Assembly: GCA_900320185.1 (NCBI GenBank)
Contig: ONRD01000033.1
Coordinates: 1 to 38,187, forward strand
Length of the DNA: 38,187 nucleotides
Reading direction: 5' to 3'
Source of the DNA: an uncultured Bacteroidales bacterium
Lineage (GTDB): Bacteria > Bacteroidota > Bacteroidia > Bacteroidales > UBA932
The notes beneath the pieces are model-generated. The model was given only the letters and a program-made list of their open reading frames with translations, ran no database searches and was not told the DNA's origin. The stretch's first letter is position 1. The number at the start of each line of letters is the position of its first letter. The position numbers and the translations under genes were made by a program. This document shows, piece by piece, positions 22,735-30,619 of this stretch.

Positions 22735-22839
22735 CAATAGAAATAGAGCCGCAAGGGTACTTTCATACCTCCCGAAAACCTTTTACGAGACTCAAAATCT
22801 TTATAATGAAACAGAAAGGAGTTTTTCGCATAGGTTTGA

Positions 22840-22989
22840 GCCTGTACCTTGGGCCTTGGGTTCGAGGCTCCTAAACTTGTCAAAGTGAAGGCGTACCAGC
22901 GCATTCGCAACGGCAAGGTCGAGAAAGTCCGCTCCCATTACCGGAACGTTGAGGGACGTTTGGTAATCCGGAACGAACTGCGCCGATAA
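22840..22989 (+). pseudogene. 3' remnant of an unidentified small gene
   Basis: An open frame from 22840 to the TAA at 22987-22989 reads, near its end, PKLVKVKAYQRIRNGKVEKV and then RSHYRNVEGRLVIRNELRR. The basic, natural-looking composition and GC-rich third positions suggest true former coding sequence. There is no ATG, and a TGA lies just upstream at 22837-22839. The upstream DNA is AT-rich and unlike it. A good terminator follows at 23016. I do not recognise the family. It is best read as the tail of a gene truncated by rearrangement. Confidence 0.4.
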
Positions 22990-23015
22990 GGTGCTGCTGA
23001 CTTTACCTGCGGCTT

Positions 23016-23041
23016 AAGGATGGCTTCGGTCCTCCTTTTTT
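23016..23041 (+). terminator. UUCG-loop intrinsic terminator
   Basis: AAGGA-T-GGC-TTCG-GTC-C-TCCTT forms an eight-pair stem with one T/C mismatch and a stable C(UUCG)G-type loop, running into T residues to 23041. It lies 27 bases after the remnant gene's stop. Confidence 0.75.
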
Positions 23042-23346
23042 ATGACTGGGATTTCCAGTTGCGACCAACACGCCGAACAGACCTAAACCTGCCGGACTTA
23101 TTGACCGGGTACCCCGATAGAATGAGGGACTACCGTCCTGTAAAATGTTGAGCATAGGGAGGTAGGAGGCTGTTGCGATTATATACTCCGGAGTTATTTC
23201 ACTTACCATTACTCTTTCACTTCCGTGGCACAAGGAATCGTCGATAGGAACGGATTCGTCGGGTCCGGAATGATGAACCTCAACGCTCAAATCATCTCTA
23301 AATCTTCAAGCATCTGGTTCGAGAGAACCTCGGTGGAGGGCACCCG
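23042..23346. other. Gene-free stretch
   Basis: No gene can be supported here. A minus-strand frame (23003-23290) and a plus-strand frame ending at 23404 are open, but neither has a believable start or recognisable motifs. The plus-strand one has a natural-looking tail (GIVDRNGFVGSGMMNLNAQ) that may be another eroded gene. Confidence 0.4.
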
Positions 23347-23390
23347 AGCGGAATTTCCACTGGAACTTGGAGATTCCGCTTTTATTTTCC
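23347..23390 (+). terminator. Hairpin terminator
   Basis: AGCGGAAT (23347-23354) pairs with ATTCCGCT (23373-23380), with a further short TTCCA/TGGAA pairing in the loop, followed by a T-rich tail (TTTATTTT). Confidence 0.6.
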
Positions 23391-23460
23391 TTGTAAATGT
23401 TTGATTTCACTTTCTGTCATCATAAGTTTCCTTTTTTGGGGTACACTTTTTTCAGGACGA

Positions 23461-23626
23461 TTCAAATAGCTCACACGCCCCGAATTCAGAAAGAACTATG
23501 TATCAACTCGTTAGCTTTTTCTAGCGTGTTAAGTGGGCGTTTTTAATGGCCTACTTCACACGCTGTTATTCTGTAATATATTAATAATAAAGAACTTATC
23601 TTTTTATGGCGTGTTCGCTATTTGAA
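23461..23626. mobile_element. MITE-like element, copy 2 (166 bp)
   Basis: The ends TTCAAATAGCTCACACGCC (23461-23479) and GGCGTGTTCGCTATTTGAA (23608-23626) are inverted repeats with two mismatches over 19 bases. The inside shares with copy 1 (16832-17001), in the same order, GCGTGTTAAGTGG, CTTCACACGC, TGTAATATATTAATAA and CTTATCTTTTTA. The middle has diverged, so the copies are not recent duplicates of each other. A 21-base motif directly before the left end recurs at 36341. Confidence 0.78.
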
Positions 23627-23636
23627 AAAACCGCCA

Positions 23637-23838
23637 TGTCTGACCAGCGGGCATCACCTGCGCCTGACCGGCGGGCATCACCTGCGTCTGACCGACGGGC
23701 ATCACCGGCGTCTGACCGGCGGGCATTACCGGCGTCTGACCAGCGGGCATCACCGGCGTCTGACCGACGGGCATCACCGATGTCTGACCGGCGGGCATCA
23801 CCGGCGTCTGACCGGCGGGCATCACCTGCACCTGCCCT
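23637..23838. repeat. 24-bp tandem repeat, eight units
   Basis: GGGCAT recurs at 23649, 23673, 23697, 23721, 23745, 23769, 23793 and 23817, exactly 24 bases apart. The unit is about GACCGGCGGGCATCACCGGC+GTCT with scattered changes. Because the period is a multiple of three, all six frames stay open and give eight-residue repeats. None has a credible start or domain, so I do not call a gene. Confidence 0.9.
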
Positions 23839-24152
23839 CCAGGGATAAGCCAGACAATCCTGACATAAATGTAGCCTGAGGTGGACACTATCAGCAAATA
23901 TTCGCTATCTTTGCGCCCCCCAAAGTCCTGGCTGGTGGTTTTCTGAATATGGCAGAGGACAGCCGCAAGGGCAACCGTCCACCGGACCGCCCGGCCAGGG
24001 TCGGGAACCAGGATGCCGAGGGAGCAAAACCGGGGACCGCTCGGCCAGGCTTGGGAGCCCGGATGCCGGGGGGGAGCAAAACCAGCTAACTGGGTGGCCA
24101 GGAACCATAATTCTGTGGAGCCGCTCGGCCAGGCTGCGCAGAAGGCGCATGG
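23839..24152. other. Gene-free stretch with degenerate 50-bp repeats
   Basis: CGGCCAGG-centred motifs recur at 23987, 24037 and 24121, and GGATGCCG followed by GGAGCAAAACC at 24011 and 24061. The first two copies are 50 bases apart. TATCTTTG at 23906-23913 matches a -7 box but has no TTTG 19 bases upstream. I see no gene on either strand. Confidence 0.5.
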
Positions 24153-24287
24153 AAACAGAGGGGACGAAATAAACGGAGGGGAGAAAACGAAAGGAATGAA
24201 AAAAACAGAGGGGACGAAATAAACGGAGGGGACGAAATAAACGGAAACAATGGAAACAATGGAAACAACGGAAACAATGGAAAAAAC
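24153..24287 (+). repeat. Leader repeats: 50-bp pair and five 9-bp units
   Basis: AAACAGAGGGGACGAAATAA occurs at 24153 and 24203. GGAAACAAT-type 9-bp units follow at 24243, 24252, 24261, 24270 and 24279. The array ends eight bases before the chosen start of the lipoprotein gene. Because units are 9 bp, several in-frame ATGs (24250, 24259, 24277) are created upstream. Confidence 0.8.
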
Positions 24288-24294
24288 AGAAAAA

Positions 24295-25215
24295 ATGAAA
24301 AATACTTCTGCCGTGAAAAGGTTTGCCGCCGCCATCGGCTGCGCCATAGTTGCCATTTTGCCATATTCATGTGAAATAACCCTTCCTGACCCGCCTTCGC
24401 CGGAAAGTGCCGTCAGGACGGACACTTTTGATTTTGAGACACGCTACCCCGGCGCAAGGATCCTGGAAGCCTATCGCCGGGGTGGTGACGAAACCATCAC
24501 TGACATCAAGTTCATCGACCGTGACGGACTGGAAGGCAAGGCAATATACTGCGGCGGCACATGGATGGTCACGGAAAAGAAATACGACACCGGCAACTTC
24601 CTTTACATGATTCCGCGGAAAGTCGCCCGCGCCTACATCGGGACCGGGGTGGAATATGAAGACTACTGCAGCGACAACTACTATGTCGTGGAAATATCCA
24701 GGAACGGGATCGACAGGAAACAGTACGAATTCCTGTTCGACGCACCCTACTCCGACGGTACCGAATATCTGGAAAACCTTGTGCACCATATAGTCATCGA
24801 CGAGGACGGAACCCTTCTGACATGCTCCCACCATTCATTCAACCGCTCTATTTGGTGGCATGACATGCGCACTTCTATCGGATGCGTCCGGGCCAGGTAT
24901 CCGGAAGCCACCTTGCTGGGAGCCGTCAACGATTGCGGTAACAATACCCTTTTCATCCGTGACGGGGGAATCCTCAAGAAGGTGGTCACCCATGACCGCG
25001 GATTCGGCTTCGAATGGCAGGAAACCACATATTCACTTGACATGGGCACTCCCCTCCCTGCTTCGGTAGTCGCCGAAAAGGAAGCGTACGAGAAAGCCCA
25101 CCCAGGCCAGAAGTTCTTCGCCCTTTCATCCGTGGAGCGCCCGCACGGCTTGTTCTACGGACTGACTTTCGGGGAAGAACTCAACAACACGACTATCTAC
25201 TCAAAGGCCGAATAG
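24295..25215 (+). CDS. Lipoprotein with two PepSY-like (DUF2874-type) domains
   Basis: About 306 residues. The ATG at 24295 gives a proper lipoprotein signal (MKNTSAVKRF, then AILPYSC); upstream in-frame ATGs would add only a repeat-encoded METMETTET tail, so I reject them. The mature part shows two similar units. One begins DFETRYPGARILEAYR and continues DIKFIDRDG and WMVTEK; the second begins RARYPEATLLGAV. This F-x-x-x-YPGA start, a strand of acidic/aromatic residues, then W-x-x-TE is the PepSY-like pattern seen in Bacteroidetes periplasmic proteins structurally related to BLIP. Their role is unclear, possibly protease inhibition or sensing. No operon partner is evident: 150 bases and a promoter separate it from the next gene. 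Confidence 0.7.
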   Translation: MKNTSAVKRFAAAIGCAIVAILPYSCEITLPDPPSPESAVRTDTFDFETRYPGARILEAYRRGGDETITDIKFIDRDGLEGKAIYCGGTWMVTEKKYDTGNFLYMIPRKVARAYIGTGVEYEDYCSDNYYVVEISRNGIDRKQYEFLFDAPYSDGTEYLENLVHHIVIDEDGTLLTCSHHSFNRSIWWHDMRTSIGCVRARYPEATLLGAVNDCGNNTLFIRDGGILKKVVTHDRGFGFEWQETTYSLDMGTPLPASVVAEKEAYEKAHPGQKFFALSSVERPHGLFYGLTFGEELNNTTIYSKAE

Positions 25216-25292
25216 CGCCGTCAGGCGACAACCAAACGCCAACCAAGGAGCCGGTCGGACCAAAGCGAGAGGCAGGAAAGCCCATTTTATAT

Positions 25293-25323
25293 TTTCATAT
25301 TATCCCCAAAAAGCGTATCTTTG
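25293..25323 (+). promoter_or_regulatory. Promoter of the beta-lactamase-fold hydrolase gene
   Basis: TTTC (25293-25296), 19 bases, then TATCTTTG (25316-25323), a perfect -7 box with one change in the -33 box. Start near 25330, about 36 bases before the ATG at 25366, which also rules out the longer open frame starting at 25321. Confidence 0.65.
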
Positions 25324-25365
25324 AAGGATAATGGAATCTCTGGAATCCAATATTCTTCTAAAGAT

Positions 25366-26604
25366 ATGAAAAAGGTACTGTTGATTTTTGCCGCGGCTGC
25401 CCTGGCATTGGGTTTCCGCGCTGCCGAACCCTTTGAAAGAGAGCATGTAAAAGAATCCGGGACGACTTACGTCCACGATGCGCTGGAGCCTTATGTCAAG
25501 AGCGGCGAACTGCCGGGCGCAATCAGCATTCTCTACAAGGACGGAGTCCAGGAAACATGCTGCATCGGTTTCGCCGACGTGGCCACCGGACGACCCATTA
25601 CCCTCGACAGTCCTTTCATGCAGTGCTCCCAGACCAAAGGTTTCTGCGGAGTCACAGTCGCAAAACTTGTAGAGGAAGGCAAACTCAGCCTGGACGACCC
25701 GGTCTCCAAGTATCTTCCCGAATTCAAGGAACTCTGGATCCTCACGGAACAGACCGGCGACACCAAGACACTGAAGAAAGCCAAGAACGAACTGACTATC
25801 CGCATGTGCCTCAACCACACCGGAGGTTTCCCGTTCGAGATATGCGCAAAGCGTCCTGACATCCGCGGCGGCGGATGGTCCGGAGGCGCTCCCCTGAGGC
25901 AGACGGCGACGATCGCCGCCGCTTCCCCAATCATGTTCGAGCCAGGCACCAAGGAGATGTATTCCAACACAGGGATCGACATCGCCGCAGCCGTGGTGGC
26001 CGAGGTCACCGGGATGAAATGGGAGGATTATCTCAAGAAAGAGATCCTCGACCCCCTGGGGATGACTTCGTCCACCTTCGTACCCACCGACGAGCAGCTG
26101 TCCAGGAAGATCGAGCTTTACCAGTACGTCGAGGGCAAGCCCGCCGTCTATGTGTCTGAAAACGGCAACCAGCAGCGCCCCTACAACGACAGCCATGTAT
26201 TCGCCTCCGCCGGCGCAGGCCTCTGGACCACCGCCAGGGACCAGCTGAAATTCTACAAGATGCTGATGAACCTCGGCATGGGAGACAACGGCGTGAGAGT
26301 GTTGAAGGAAGAAACCGTAAAGAACCTCCTGGCTGTGTCCTCGAGGCCCAAGGGGATGGGTGGATATTCACTTGGCCTGGCCGCTCCCGAGGTTGACGGC
26401 GAAAACGAGTGGTTCGGCCACGGCGGCGCATGGGGCACCCACTGCATCGTGAACTGGCACAAGAGGCAGCTCAAGCTGTGGGTCATCCAGTCCAACGGAG
26501 GTCCCCAGCCCTGGGGAACCGCCCTTGCCAAGGCGCAGCAGGATTTCCTTGATTCGGAATTCGCCACGAAGGACATAGACGCCTACACGGGACGACTGAA
26601 ATAA
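25366..26604 (+). CDS. Serine hydrolase of the beta-lactamase / class C family, secreted
   Basis: About 412 residues counted from the ATG at 25366. A signal peptide (MKKVLLIFAA, cut near GFRAAE) is followed by a beta-lactamase-fold domain. The catalytic S-x-x-K is CSQTK (Ser88, Lys91), the Y-x-N motif is YSNTG (Tyr199, Asn201), and the third motif is HGG in WFGHGGAWG (about 352-354), as in esterases and D-aminopeptidases of this family rather than KTG beta-lactamases. The C-terminal end AKAQQDFLDSEF is typical of family esterases. The substrate could be a peptide, ester or cell-wall fragment. It has its own promoter and is followed by a repeat-filled gap before purL. Confidence 0.85.
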   Translation: MKKVLLIFAAAALALGFRAAEPFEREHVKESGTTYVHDALEPYVKSGELPGAISILYKDGVQETCCIGFADVATGRPITLDSPFMQCSQTKGFCGVTVAKLVEEGKLSLDDPVSKYLPEFKELWILTEQTGDTKTLKKAKNELTIRMCLNHTGGFPFEICAKRPDIRGGGWSGGAPLRQTATIAAASPIMFEPGTKEMYSNTGIDIAAAVVAEVTGMKWEDYLKKEILDPLGMTSSTFVPTDEQLSRKIELYQYVEGKPAVYVSENGNQQRPYNDSHVFASAGAGLWTTARDQLKFYKMLMNLGMGDNGVRVLKEETVKNLLAVSSRPKGMGGYSLGLAAPEVDGENEWFGHGGAWGTHCIVNWHKRQLKLWVIQSNGGPQPWGTALAKAQQDFLDSEFATKDIDAYTGRLK

Positions 26605-26665
26605 ACGCCTGCGCGAGGCGCGTGAGGCGCACGGGGCGCACTGGACGCATGGAACAGACGCCCGC

Positions 26666-26728
26666 ACCGGACGCACCGGACGCACCGGGCGCACTGGACG
26701 CACCGGACGCACCGGACGCAATGGACGC
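26666..26728. repeat. 9-bp tandem repeat upstream of purL (seven units)
   Basis: ACCGGACGC and close variants run without a gap from 26666 to 26728, with degenerate forms earlier (ACTGGACGC at 26639). The array lies between the hydrolase stop and the purL start, within the likely purL leader. It gives false open frames rich in RPVRPV on the minus strand. Confidence 0.85.
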
Positions 26729-26753
26729 ATGAAATAACAAACCATACGCAGAC

Positions 26754-29700
26754 ATGAGCAACTACCGTATCTTCGTAGAGAAATATCCCCAGTTCAGGGT
26801 GGAAGCAAGAAGCTTGCTGTCCGAACTGAACGAGAACCTGCAACTGGAACTTGGAAGTCTCCGCCTCCTGAATGTCTACGACCTGTTCGGATTCACTCCC
26901 GAACTGCTCGAGAAGACTCGCTACACGGTTTTCGGAGAGGTCGTGACGGACAACGTGACGGAAGACAACCCCGTTGCGGACCCCGGTTCCAAATACATAG
27001 CCGTGGAGTATCTCCCGGGTCAATTCGACCAGAGGGCACAGTCGGCTGTCGACTGCGTCCACCTGATCGACCCCAAGGCCGACATCAGCATAAAGAGTTC
27101 AAAACTGCTGATCCTGGACAGGGACGTCCCGGAAGAGACCCTCGAAAAGATACGCCATTACTACATCAACCCCGTGGAGTCCAGGACGAAGGACCTCGGG
27201 AAGCTGGCCGACACGGAGCAAGCCCCCGTCAAACCGGTCCCGGTGCTGGAAGGCTTCAGGGAGATGGACGGAGAAGAGGCTGAAGGATTCCGCAGGAATA
27301 TGGGCCTGGCGATGAGCGGAGAGGACTTGCGCGAGGTGGTACGCTATTTCACGAAGGAGGGCCGCGACCCCAATGAGACCGAACTGAGGATCCTGGACAC
27401 CTACTGGAGCGACCACTGCCGCCACACGACTTTCACCACCGGCCTCGAGAGGATCGACGTCGACGACTCGTTCATCCGCAAGGACATAGAAGAGACCCTG
27501 GGCCTCTACCTGAAGATGAGGAAGGAGACCGGGAGGGAGGCGAAGGAAGTAAACCTCATGGACATGGCCACGATCGGGGCCAGGTACCTTCGTTCCAAGG
27601 GTCTTCTCGACGACATGGAAGTCAGCGAGGAAAACAACGCCTGCAGCATATTCATTGACGTTGAGGTAGGCGAAGGGAACGACCGCAGGACCGAAAGGTG
27701 GCTGCTCATGTTCAAGAACGAGACCCACAACCACCCTACCGAGATAGAACCGTTCGGAGGGGCCGCCACCTGCCTGGGAGGGGCCATCAGGGATCCCCTG
27801 TCGGGACGCTCCTATGTCTACCAGGCTATGAGGGTGACCGGAGCGGGCGACATCTACAAGAGCGTGGGAGAGACCCTGCCGGGGAAACTGCCCCAGAAGG
27901 TAATCACCAGGAAAGCCGCCCAGGGATATTCCAGCTACGGCAACCAGATCGGCCTTGCCACCACCCATGTAAGAGAGATCTTCCACGAAGGCTACACGGC
28001 CAAGAGGATGGAAGTGGGGGCCGTGGTCGGTGCGGTCAAGGCAAGCAACGTCAGGCGCGACAGGCCGGCTCCCGGAGACATAGTGCTGATGCTGGGAGGC
28101 CGTACCGGCAGGGACGGCATCGGAGGGGCGACGGGTTCCTCCAAGGAGCACACCCAGGAGTCCCTGGAGACCTGCGGGAGCGAGGTCCAGAAGGGCAACG
28201 CCCCTGAAGAAAGGAAGCTGGAAAGGCTGTTCAGGCGTCCGGAAGTGACCTCGCTGATCAAGAAGTCCAACGACTTCGGAGCCGGCGGAGTCAGCGTCGC
28301 CATCGGCGAACTGGCAGACGGACTGGACATCTACCTTGACAGGGTGCCTGTCAAATACAGCGGGATGAATTCCACCGAACTCGCCATCAGCGAATCCCAG
28401 GAAAGGATGGCTGTCGTCGTCGAGGCAAAGGACGAGGCCAAGTTCCGGGAATATTGCCACGAAGAGAACATCGAAGTCACCCATGTCGCCGAGGTGACCG
28501 ATTCCGGAAGGATGAGGATGTTCAACGGCGGCGTCCTGGTGGCCGACCTGGCAAGGGAATTCATCGACAGCGCAGGAGCGAGGCACCATGCAAAGGCGAC
28601 TGTCGGCGCCGTCGACGGGAGCGACCCCTTCTACCGCCCGGTTCCGGGGAAGGACCTGAAGGAAAGACTGTTCTTCAACCTGCAGGACCCCAACGTGACC
28701 AGCCAGAAGGGACTGGTCGAGATGTTCGATTCCACAATTGGAAGGTCAACTGTGCTGATGCCGTTCGGCGGCTGTCTCCAGTCCACCGAGACCCAGGTTT
28801 CAGTCCAGAAACTCCCTGTCGAAGGAGTGACCGGGACCGCAAGCATGATGGCGTTCGGGTTCAACCCCGACCTGTGCGAGTGGAGTCCCTACCATGGGGC
28901 CGCATATTCATTCGTGGAGGCCTGCAGCAAGGTGGTCGCGGCCGGAGGAGACTTCCGGACTATGCGCTTCTCCTGCCAGGAATATTTCGAAAGGATGACC
29001 TCCGACCCGCACACGTGGGGCAAGCCCACGGCCGCCCTTCTCGGCGCCCTCAAGATGCAGCATGACCTCGGCCTGCCTTCCATCGGCGGCAAGGATTCCA
29101 TGAGCGGATCGTTCGAGACCCCGGACGGGCCGATCCATGTCCCTCCGACCCTCATAGCTTTCGGAATCACTCCCGTGAAGGTGGAAAAGGTGATTTCGCC
29201 CGAGTTCAAATGGGAGGGAGACAGGCTTTACCTGGTCCGCCACACTCCCCTTGACAACAGGATGCCTGACACGAGGCAGCTCAAGGAGAACTGGGATTTC
29301 ATACACCGCAAGATCGAAGACGGCACCATCGTCTCCGCCTGGGCCGTCGGCTTCGGCGGAGTGGCTGAAGGTCTTTGCAAAATGAGTTTCGGCAACGCCT
29401 TCGGCTTCGACGTGAAGTGTTCCGAGGAAGACCTGTTCAACCTCGCCTACGGCTCCATAATAGTGGAGACAGACGGCCCTCTGGACTACGCCAATGCAGT
29501 CCCGATAGGGGAAGTGACATCAGGCGAGGACGGCTGCGTGCATGTCAACGGCGTGAGCGCCGACATCTTCGAACTCGCAGACTTCAATTCCTCACTTTTC
29601 AGGAAGGTTTATCCGGATGTCAGTGAACCGGATTCGACGGCTCTCCTTCCGAAGGGGATGCAGGGGGCCAGGCCGTTCAAGGCCAGGAAGGCCGATCTCG

Positions 29701-30536
29701 AATACAAGGGTCCGGAAGTCGACCGGCCGGTGGTCTACATACCTGTATTCCCCGGTACGAACTGTGACTACGACACCGCCAAGGCTTTCAGGAAGGCAGG
29801 AGCAAGGGTCACCACATCCGTGTTCAGGAACCTTTCGGACAAGGATGTCTTCGAGTCCATCGACGAGATGGCAGCCTGCATCGATTCCTGCCAGATACTC
29901 ATGCTCTCCGGCGGCTTCTCGGCAGGCGACGAACCGGACGGGAGCGGGAAATTCATCGCAAACGTCCTGTGCAACGCTACCGTAGCCGCAGCGATAGGGC
30001 GTCTCCGCGAAAGGGACGGCCTGATCCTGGGAATATGCAACGGCTTCCAGGCCCTGGTCAAATCCGGACTGCTGCCGTTCGGGAAGCTCGGAGAGGTCAC
30101 ACGCGAGTCCCCCACCCTCTTCCGCAACGACATCAACCGCCATGTTTCGCAGATGGTTACCACAAGGGTATCGACCACCAATTCTCCCTGGCTCAGCGGA
30201 ATGTCGGTGGGCGACGAGCACACCATCCCGGTAAGCCACGGCGAAGGCAAGTTCGTGGTGAGCGAGGAGATGGCAAGGCATCTCTTCGAGAACGGCCAGG
30301 TAGCTTTCCAGTACGTCGACCCGCTCACTGACGAGCCTACCATGGAGTCGCCCTACAATCCCAACGGTTCGTGCTATGCGATAGAAGGGATCGTTTCCCC
30401 TGACGGAAGGATACTTGGGAAGATGGGCCACTCGGAGCGCTACGAGGAAGGGCTCTTCAAGAACATCGAGGCAGACAAGGAGCAGCCCCTGTTCGAGAAC
30501 GCCGTGAAGTATTTCACCCGCCGCAGGTCCTCCTGA
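26754..30536 (+). CDS. purL: Phosphoribosylformylglycinamidine synthase, single-chain
   Basis: A 1260-residue large-type FGAM synthase of de novo purine synthesis, using glutamine and ATP. Order of domains: N-terminal PurS-like part (about 1-150), linker with YWSDHCRHTTF (about 217-227), two AIR-synthase-like halves (FKNETHNHPTEIEPFGGAAT in the first, GGKDSMSGSF in the second), and a C-terminal class I glutamine amidotransferase with FPGTNCDYD, the nucleophile Cys1095 in GICNGFQAL, and a late His/Glu pair region. Length is normal for the fused form. Start ATG at 26754 directly gives the usual MSNYRIFVEK. No terminator is obvious after the stop. Confidence 0.97.
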   Translation: MSNYRIFVEKYPQFRVEARSLLSELNENLQLELGSLRLLNVYDLFGFTPELLEKTRYTVFGEVVTDNVTEDNPVADPGSKYIAVEYLPGQFDQRAQSAVDCVHLIDPKADISIKSSKLLILDRDVPEETLEKIRHYYINPVESRTKDLGKLADTEQAPVKPVPVLEGFREMDGEEAEGFRRNMGLAMSGEDLREVVRYFTKEGRDPNETELRILDTYWSDHCRHTTFTTGLERIDVDDSFIRKDIEETLGLYLKMRKETGREAKEVNLMDMATIGARYLRSKGLLDDMEVSEENNACSIFIDVEVGEGNDRRTERWLLMFKNETHNHPTEIEPFGGAATCLGGAIRDPLSGRSYVYQAMRVTGAGDIYKSVGETLPGKLPQKVITRKAAQGYSSYGNQIGLATTHVREIFHEGYTAKRMEVGAVVGAVKASNVRRDRPAPGDIVLMLGGRTGRDGIGGATGSSKEHTQESLETCGSEVQKGNAPEERKLERLFRRPEVTSLIKKSNDFGAGGVSVAIGELADGLDIYLDRVPVKYSGMNSTELAISESQERMAVVVEAKDEAKFREYCHEENIEVTHVAEVTDSGRMRMFNGGVLVADLAREFIDSAGARHHAKATVGAVDGSDPFYRPVPGKDLKERLFFNLQDPNVTSQKGLVEMFDSTIGRSTVLMPFGGCLQSTETQVSVQKLPVEGVTGTASMMAFGFNPDLCEWSPYHGAAYSFVEACSKVVAAGGDFRTMRFSCQEYFERMTSDPHTWGKPTAALLGALKMQHDLGLPSIGGKDSMSGSFETPDGPIHVPPTLIAFGITPVKVEKVISPEFKWEGDRLYLVRHTPLDNRMPDTRQLKENWDFIHRKIEDGTIVSAWAVGFGGVAEGLCKMSFGNAFGFDVKCSEEDLFNLAYGSIIVETDGPLDYANAVPIGEVTSGEDGCVHVNGVSADIFELADFNSSLFRKVYPDVSEPDSTALLPKGMQGARPFKARKADLEYKGPEVDRPVVYIPVFPGTNCDYDTAKAFRKAGARVTTSVFRNLSDKDVFESIDEMAACIDSCQILMLSGGFSAGDEPDGSGKFIANVLCNATVAAAIGRLRERDGLILGICNGFQALVKSGLLPFGKLGEVTRESPTLFRNDINRHVSQMVTTRVSTTNSPWLSGMSVGDEHTIPVSHGEGKFVVSEEMARHLFENGQVAFQYVDPLTDEPTMESPYNPNGSCYAIEGIVSPDGRILGKMGHSERYEEGLFKNIEADKEQPLFENAVKYFTRRRSS

Positions 30537-30560
30537 CGACGGCAGGGTCCTCCCGGGAGA

Positions 30561-30591
30561 GTTGGATATTGGAAGAATGTGTTTAATTTTG
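30561..30591 (+). promoter_or_regulatory. Promoter of the exonuclease III gene
   Basis: GTTG (30561-30564), 19 bases, then TAATTTTG (30584-30591), a perfect -7 box with one change in the -33 box. Predicted start near 30598, 22 bases before the ATG. It may also drive cysS and the glycosidase downstream. Confidence 0.65.
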
Positions 30592-30619
30592 CCTGTTAGA
30601 AACTGTTGAGCCGACTGAC

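Noticed and set aside
23003-23290. Minus-strand frame of 95 codons
   Set aside because: It runs antisense through the UUCG-loop terminator. No signal, domain or promoter supports it.
23160-23404. Plus-strand open stretch ending GIVDRNGFVGSGMMNLNAQ and beyond
   Set aside because: The wording looks protein-like, but there is no start codon in a sensible place and a terminator hairpin overlaps its end. It is kept only as a possible eroded gene.
23637-23838. Possible CRISPR array
   Set aside because: Units follow each other directly at 24 bases with no unique spacers, and there are no cas genes. The same applies to the 35-37 base array at 15216-15358.
23906-23913. TATCTTTG as an active promoter
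   Set aside because: The octamer is a perfect -7 box, but no TTTG-like box lies 18-21 bases upstream and no gene or hairpin follows at a sensible distance.
23604-24425. Long minus-strand open frame with PAGQTPVM-type eight-residue repeats
   Set aside because: It exists because the 24-bp repeat keeps all frames open. Its upstream half is low-complexity (SIVSVVSIVS, YFVPSVYFVP) from other repeats, it covers the MITE-adjacent region and overlaps the real lipoprotein gene.
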